In this document: one piece after another, positions 42,889-47,256 of the stretch
How the letters are laid out: every line of letters starts with the position of its first letter
How positions within the stretch are numbered: position 1 is the first letter of the stretch
Source: MGBC120314 sp051877855
GTDB lineage: Bacteria; Bacillota; Clostridia; Lachnospirales; Lachnospiraceae
Direction of reading: 5' to 3'
DNA length: 47,256 nucleotides
NCBI GenBank assembly: GCA_051877855.1
Contig: JBJEJH010000012.1
Coordinates: 1-47,256 of the forward strand
The notes under the pieces: generated by a model
What the model was told of the DNA's origin: nothing
The model's input: the letters and a program-made list of their open reading frames with translations, nothing else
Databases searched by the model: none
Made by a program: the position numbers and the translations under genes

Positions 42889-43494
42889 TTATACCGGTAT
42901 TGCAACATTCGAAGCGCCATCGGAAGAATGGGGCAAAGAGGCGGTTTTGCCACAAAGATGGGCGTGCTGAATTCCAATCAGTATACCGGAAGTAATATTT
43001 TCTGCCAGAGTCATTACGCAGGAAAGTCGCGTAGTCTGCAAAAGCATTTCGTCAAACAATCCACAGCAGTTTACAATTCCGGTAATGTGAATATCTCCGA
43101 TAGGCGGCAGGGATCGGTTCACACCAAGCCCGGGAATTAATGGGCCTTGTCCCAAAGTGTAGTAACCAACGTGATCTCTGGAACCCAGAGAAGCATCAAT
43201 TGCCAGAATAAATGGATCGTCAAAACAGTCATAAATGTTGTCACAGATACTTATAATATTAGTGGCATGAACAGGATCTTTCAGTGTTCCATAGATAGGA
43301 ATGTCGGATGAAATACATTGAGAGAGGCGATGACCGATCAGGGGTCCCAGGCTGTCTCCGGTGGAGCGGTCGCTTCCGATACATAATATAACCAGTTGGG
43401 AACGTTTTTTAATCTTAGTCTGAAAAATCTTTGAGAGATCCAGACCCAGCTTGTAGGACGAAATATAATTGTTTGAATCATAATAATGAATCAT
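42889..43494 (-). CDS. yyaC: Spore protease YyaC homologue (DUF1256)
   Basis: 201 residues. LCIGSDRSTGDSLGPLIGHRL and AIDASLG are hallmarks of YyaC/DUF1256, a relative of the germination protease GPR expressed during sporulation. KDPVHATNI and GVGVNRSLPPIGDIHITGIV-type loops complete the fold. AAGGAG lies 7 bp before the ATG. Its presence suggests a spore former or a descendant of one. The upstream region has the hairpin CTATGGT/ACCATAG (43523-43540), which would be in the leader of this gene. Confidence 0.88.
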   Translation of the reverse strand: MIHYYDSNNYISSYKLGLDLSKIFQTKIKKRSQLVILCIGSDRSTGDSLGPLIGHRLSQCISSDIPIYGTLKDPVHATNIISICDNIYDCFDDPFILAIDASLGSRDHVGYYTLGQGPLIPGLGVNRSLPPIGDIHITGIVNCCGLFDEMLLQTTRLSCVMTLAENITSGILIGIQHAHLCGKTASLPHSSDGASNVAIPV

Positions 43495-43799
43495 GTTTAT
43501 GCTCCTTTACAAATTAGATGAGCTATGGTGAATACCATAGAATCCATCCGATGCTTACTGGTATTATTAACATATTTACGAAAAAGTAGAAAAAGTTATG
43601 AATTTTTTTATCTACAGAAATGGAAGAAAATCGAAAAAAAGCAACATTTCCCTGAAAGAAAAAAAGGATTTTCAAACATTTTGAAGCAAATAATGGCTGC
43701 GTGTGTCGCAAAGAAATTAAGTGGACGCGACACACTATGATAAATTTTACGAAAAAGGTATGGTAGCATTGCAAGAAAAAGACTAGGGGGTAATCCGTC
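43495..43799. other. Intergenic region between divergent yyaC and LysM gene
   Basis: 305 bp without a convincing gene; the 71-codon frame at 43525 has no ribosome site and low-complexity Lys-rich content. It holds the hairpin CTATGGT/ACCATAG (43523-43540) near yyaC and the inverted repeat 43701-43735 near the LysM gene. Confidence 0.6.
43701..43741 (+). promoter_or_regulatory. Inverted repeat and -10 box before the LysM gene
   Basis: GTGTGTCGC (43701-43709) and GCGACACAC (43727-43735) form a perfect 9-bp inverted repeat; TATGAT (43736-43741) follows at once. With a 17-bp spacer the -35 would be at 43713-43718, inside the loop, and is poor (GAAATT). The repeat could be an operator or activator site. 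Confidence 0.45.
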
Positions 43800-45113
43800 A
43801 TGATCGAGGTAGTTTATACTTCAAAGGACAGTGACAAAAGCAATGACATTATACGACTTCCGAAAAATATCAAGCAGATTGGAGATATCAAAGACTCAAG
43901 AAAAATATATATCGAGGATTATGCAATCAGTTATATAGAAGAAGTGCATTTGTATGGAATGGATCGTGCCGTGGGTGTGCTTCTTGGAAAATCACAAAAG
44001 TCAGGATCAGATCGTTACATATTTGTAAAAGGAGCAATATTAATTCCAAACGCTTTTATTTCTGAGACACAGATCGAGATCACAGAAAATGACTGGGCGG
44101 AAATCTATAACAATTTGGGGAAATATTTTCAGAATCAGGAGATTGTGGGATGGTTTACTTCTTTGGAAGGTGTCAATGCGGCCATGCTTCGCACCATAAA
44201 GAAGGTGCATATGGATCAATTTCCGGGAGGAGAGAAGGTACTTTTCGTGTTTGACCGCCAGGAGAAATCACAGTATTTTTGTGTGTATGAGAATAATCAG
44301 CTTGTCCGGCAAAAGGGATACACCATTTATTATGAGCGCAACGAAGAAATGCAGGATTATATGGTGGATATGCGAAGCGGATATGAGAAGGCAGAGGAAA
44401 TAAAAAATATTTTCGCCTCAAACACGATGAATACAAAAGGAAACGAAGGGGAAGCGGTGAAGGATATGATTACTCCGGCGGCAACGAAGAGACAATCCTT
44501 TGTCAATTATTGTGCAAATGTTGCAATGGTGGTTCTGGTATTGTTTATTGGTATGTACATGCTGGATGCGAAGAAAGATCAACAGGAACAGAGTGATACA
44601 ATTTCTTCTACGATTACCCCTGTCATCAAGGTGGATGGGGATGTTTATCCAACCCAGGGAGTAAACGGTGAACAAGAGTCGGGGGCAGTCCCATTGCAAC
44701 AGGAGACTACTTCGTCGGCACAGGAACAGACGAAGGAAACTGTGGAGGAAACAACAGGAAGTGTGCAGACCTCTTTGTTGGTTACACCCCTGAATCAGGG
44801 AGTACAGCCAAGTGTCACACAAGGAGGAGCATCCCAGGAAACGACACAGGAAGTAACACAGGCAACTACCCAGGAATCAACACAGGCTGCAAGCAGCGGT
44901 GGTGCGGTTATTACAGTGAGTACGGATGAACAACGCAAAACCAATACTTCACCTGCAACTTATGTGGAGTATGTGGTGCAAAAGGGTGAAAATCTCATAA
45001 CCATTTGCAAGAAGACATACGGAGACACATCAAGAATTGAGGAAATCATGGAATTAAATGATATAGACGATATGGATAAAATATATATTGGTCAGATTAT
45101 AAAACTTCCTTGA
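43800..45113 (+). CDS. LysM protein with degenerate MPN-like N-terminal domain
   Basis: 437 residues. Residues about 35-200 follow the MPN/JAB1 strand order (GVLLGKSQKSGSDRYIFVKGAILI, IYNNLGKYFQNQEIVGWFTSLEG), but the metal-binding HxH is absent: the spot after IVGW reads FTS. One membrane helix (about 236-256), a Gln/Thr/Glu-rich region of about 130 residues, and a C-terminal LysM domain (YVVQKGENLITICKKTYGD to IYIGQIIKLP) follow. So a cytoplasmic sensor-like part is tied to a peptidoglycan-binding part outside. AGGGGG lies 9 bp before the ATG. First gene of a likely operon with DUF5711 and CvpA. Confidence 0.85.
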   Translation: MIEVVYTSKDSDKSNDIIRLPKNIKQIGDIKDSRKIYIEDYAISYIEEVHLYGMDRAVGVLLGKSQKSGSDRYIFVKGAILIPNAFISETQIEITENDWAEIYNNLGKYFQNQEIVGWFTSLEGVNAAMLRTIKKVHMDQFPGGEKVLFVFDRQEKSQYFCVYENNQLVRQKGYTIYYERNEEMQDYMVDMRSGYEKAEEIKNIFASNTMNTKGNEGEAVKDMITPAATKRQSFVNYCANVAMVVLVLFIGMYMLDAKKDQQEQSDTISSTITPVIKVDGDVYPTQGVNGEQESGAVPLQQETTSSAQEQTKETVEETTGSVQTSLLVTPLNQGVQPSVTQGGASQETTQEVTQATTQESTQAASSGGAVITVSTDEQRKTNTSPATYVEYVVQKGENLITICKKTYGDTSRIEEIMELNDIDDMDKIYIGQIIKLP

Positions 45114-45203
45114 ATATTTCAGTAATTAAGATATAATAAGTCATAGATTTGTTAAAATGCAGGTAGAAAATGCAGGTTAAAATACAAGTAAGGAATGAAA
45201 TGA

Positions 45204-46376
45204 ATGAACAGAAAAAAAGAACGAATTAATTTGGATAATGTACTTCCATTTGTTCAGAGGCAAATGACGCCGGGTAAGATTGTGGCGGCGATTATTGTTA
45301 TAGTGATTCTGATAATATGTATGATTAATGTGTATAGTTCCAATATGGCGTATACCGGTTATGACATTATGAACTCTGTAACACGTAATGATGGTGATAC
45401 GGCATATTATCTGAAATATGAGGACGGATATATACGTTACAGTAACGATGGAATCGCATACTATAAGAATGATGGTAATGTTGTCTGGAATCATGCCTAT
45501 GAGATCAGTAATGTTCAGGTAAAGATTTGTGAAGAGTACATTGTTGTAGGAAATATCACAGGAAGAAATCTCTACGTATATAATAAGTCCGGATTGAAAT
45601 GTGAAATTGATGCGGCGATGACCGTCACCCAGGTGGATGTGGCGCAGCAGGGAGTTACAGCGGTTGCGCTTGAGGATGGCAATAACAACTATATTAACAT
45701 GTATGATGCCAACGGAAACAAATTGACATACATCATAACCGCGCTGGTGGGAGATGGATATCCAATCGATATGGCATTGTCCAATGATGGAAGTAAATTG
45801 GCAGTATCCTATATTTCGGTTACCGGAGAACAGCTGCAGACCAATTTGGCATTCTACAATTTCTCGGATATTGGACAGAATTCGGTAGATCGTCTGGTGG
45901 GAGGATTTAATCATTATGGGGATTCCATCGTCGGTAAAGTAGAATTTGTTGACAATAACACTGTGATTGCGGTGGCGGAAGACCGTGTAAGCTTTTTTGA
46001 AATTTCGCAATATCCTGTTTTAAAAAATGAGTATCAGTTTGAAAATGAAATACAAAAGATAACATATAATAAAAATTATGTTGGACTGGTATTTAATAAC
46101 GCTGACTCCGTAGAAAAATATAAAATGGAAATTTTTAATACCAAGGGACAAAAAGTCTCGCAGATCTATTATGATGCAGAGTACCGTAATCTTGAATTCA
46201 GCAATGATGCGTTACTATTATATAATGAAAAAGAATTTGCAATGTTGACATTGAAGGGAAAAACAAAGTACTGTGACAATTTTGATATGACTATTGAAAA
46301 AATAATTGCATTGGACAATAATCAGAGATTTCTTGTTTTTAATTCAAAGTACATTCAGGAAATAAAATTGAAGTAG
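45204..46376 (+). CDS. DUF5711 family membrane-anchored beta-propeller-like protein
   Basis: 390 residues. A cytoplasmic basic N-terminus (30 residues), one membrane helix (about 27-43, VAAIIVIVILIICMINVY), then an outer domain built of repeated WD-like strands (YIVVGNITGRNLYVYNKSG, IDMALSNDGSKLAVSYISV), which I recognise as DUF5711. A ligand is not evident. It lies 90 bp after the LysM gene and 9 bp before the CvpA gene, so the three may form an envelope-related unit. Confidence 0.85.
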   Translation: MNRKKERINLDNVLPFVQRQMTPGKIVAAIIVIVILIICMINVYSSNMAYTGYDIMNSVTRNDGDTAYYLKYEDGYIRYSNDGIAYYKNDGNVVWNHAYEISNVQVKICEEYIVVGNITGRNLYVYNKSGLKCEIDAAMTVTQVDVAQQGVTAVALEDGNNNYINMYDANGNKLTYIITALVGDGYPIDMALSNDGSKLAVSYISVTGEQLQTNLAFYNFSDIGQNSVDRLVGGFNHYGDSIVGKVEFVDNNTVIAVAEDRVSFFEISQYPVLKNEYQFENEIQKITYNKNYVGLVFNNADSVEKYKMEIFNTKGQKVSQIYYDAEYRNLEFSNDALLLYNEKEFAMLTLKGKTKYCDNFDMTIEKIIALDNNQRFLVFNSKYIQEIKLK

Positions 46377-46385
46377 GAGGACTTC

Positions 46386-47048
46386 ATGAATATACTTACA
46401 ATTATTATTTTGGGAATAATCTTAGTATTTGCGTTAATCGGTCATGCCAGAGGGTTTGTGCGGATGTTATTATCAGTACTTTCTCTGGTTGTGACATTGT
46501 ATGTTGCGACATTGATTTCACCTTATATTAGTGAGGCCCTTCAAAAGACATCACTATATGATTCGGTATATGACAGCAGTTATGAATATGTCAATACTGC
46601 AATGAGGGAGGCCGCTGCCGATGACATTGACAGCATTATGGATGAAATGCATCTGCCGGAAGGACTGCAACACAACATTGCCAATAGTGAAGTAGTGAAG
46701 AACGGAACCCAGGAAATTGCAGCGCGTATTGCGACGAAGGTTACACAGATGATTTTTGATGCATTGATATTTTTAGTGACATTTATCGTCGCGATGTTTG
46801 CGGTAAAAATCATATTTGCCGCAATCGATATTATGACACATATACCAATCATACATGGAATGAACCAGATGGTGGGTGCTGTGGTAGGAGCCGCGGAAGG
46901 AATCTTAATTGTTTGGTTGTTCTTTATTGTGATAAATCTTCTTGGAAACTCTGAATTTGCGGTGGATATGTATAGACAAATTAATGAGAGCAGAGTGCTT
47001 ACCTTCCTATATAATAATAATGCCATTATGAATTTGTTGTTTCGATAG
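46386..47048 (+). CDS. CvpA family membrane protein
   Basis: 220 residues with four membrane helices. The N-terminus LGIILVFALIGHARGFVRMLLSVLSLV is typical of CvpA (colicin V production) proteins, and the last two helices end with GAVVGAAEGILIVWLFFIVINLL. An outer loop of about 60 residues lies between helices 2 and 3. Homologues are linked to envelope homeostasis and purine control, but no precise function is set. AGGAGG is 6 bp upstream. Ends at the 47081-47137 terminator. Confidence 0.9.
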   Translation: MNILTIIILGIILVFALIGHARGFVRMLLSVLSLVVTLYVATLISPYISEALQKTSLYDSVYDSSYEYVNTAMREAAADDIDSIMDEMHLPEGLQHNIANSEVVKNGTQEIAARIATKVTQMIFDALIFLVTFIVAMFAVKIIFAAIDIMTHIPIIHGMNQMVGAVVGAAEGILIVWLFFIVINLLGNSEFAVDMYRQINESRVLTFLYNNNAIMNLLFR

Positions 47049-47080
47049 TATATTTGAAAAGATATAATTAAGGATAGAAA

Positions 47081-47137
47081 AGTAACTTTTAGCTAGAGCA
47101 TGGTGTTTTACTCTGGTTAGAAGTTATTTTTATTTGA
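47081..47137 (+). terminator. Terminator after the CvpA gene
   Basis: AGTAACTTTTAGCTAGAG (47081-47098) pairs with CTCTGGTTAGAAGTTATT with G-U pairs, followed by a T-rich tail (TTTTTATTT). Confidence 0.8.
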
Positions 47138-47183
47138 GTAAAAATATTTTTAAAAAATTATAAAAAAAATTCAAAAAAAGGTG

Positions 47184-47256
47184 TTGACTTACCCAAATGA
47201 CTATGATATTATTATCAAGCTGACCCGTGAGGGAACAGCGAAGAACCTTGATAATC
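47184..47256 (+). promoter_or_regulatory. Strong promoter and probable rRNA operon leader
   Basis: TTGACT (47184-47189), 17 bp, TATTAT (47207-47212) after an A-rich UP-like stretch (47150-47180). The text that follows, with CCCGTGAGGG and GAACCTTGATAATC, resembles the pre-16S leaders of Lachnospiraceae. The window stops before any rRNA gene, so this is a prediction. Confidence 0.5.

Noticed and set aside
43525..43740. 71-codon open frame between yyaC and the LysM gene
   Set aside because: No ribosome site, Lys-rich low-complexity content, and it runs through the inverted repeat at 43701-43735.

Overview
The window looks like chromosomal DNA of a low-to-moderate GC Clostridia member, most likely Lachnospiraceae. 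The reasons are the DUF3881 gene beside serS, the clostridial Tad locus with DUF5702 and Flp1-like proteins, a bifunctional AdhE, the DUF5711 protein, a YyaC-type spore protease homologue, and strong A/GGAGG ribosome sites with some GTG and TTG starts. No species can be named from the sequence alone.

Layout. 1-1560: a small accessory region next to tRNA-Arg(CCT). It holds an Abi_2-type HEPN ribonuclease gene and, divergent from it, a highly structured hairpin-rich segment that may be its partner RNA. 1569-6825: tRNA-Arg, DUF3881-serS (minus strand), and a divergent adhE whose promoter carries a good Rex-like operator. 6925-12302: an agr-type quorum-sensing region (LytTR regulator, sensor kinase, AgrB, and an unlisted 52-residue AgrD-like peptide) followed without a terminator by a secreted C39-like peptidase, a lipoprotein and a membrane-anchored protein. 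A LytTR-type direct repeat sits just upstream of the agrB promoter. 12318-14452: an ECF sigma and putative anti-sigma pair. 14564-17208: PilZ protein, DEDDh exonuclease and a Rossmann-fold protein in one overlapping operon. 17220-26993: housekeeping and envelope genes (DD-carboxypeptidase, trmB, AI-2E-type permease, tRNA-Lys(CTT), GH25 lysozyme, cardiolipin synthase, PfkB sugar kinase, alpha/beta hydrolase). 26984-27232: DUF2508.

27370-37190 is a complete Tad (tight adherence) type IVb pilus operon: TadZ, TadA, TadB, TadC, Flp1-like pilin, DUF5702, TadE-like, prepilin peptidase, a second TadE-like and an FHA protein. It has several unusual parts: no canonical start codon for tadZ, an Ig-like extracytoplasmic insertion in TadC, and a tandem Cys/His module in one TadE. 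37318-42056: flavodoxin/SCP2 fusion, histidine kinase, HIT protein and an aconitase-family hydratase. 42138-43494 (minus): cytidylate kinase-like protein and YyaC. 43800-47048: LysM protein with a degenerate MPN-like domain, DUF5711 and CvpA. The window ends with a strong promoter and what looks like the leader of an rRNA operon.

The best candidates for something new are a predicted serine-lactone autoinducer with its own LytTR-controlled promoter and co-transcribed secreted proteins (8951-12302), and the Abi/HEPN gene with its hairpin RNA (111-1540). All functional statements rest on motif recognition by eye; no searches or folding programs were run.
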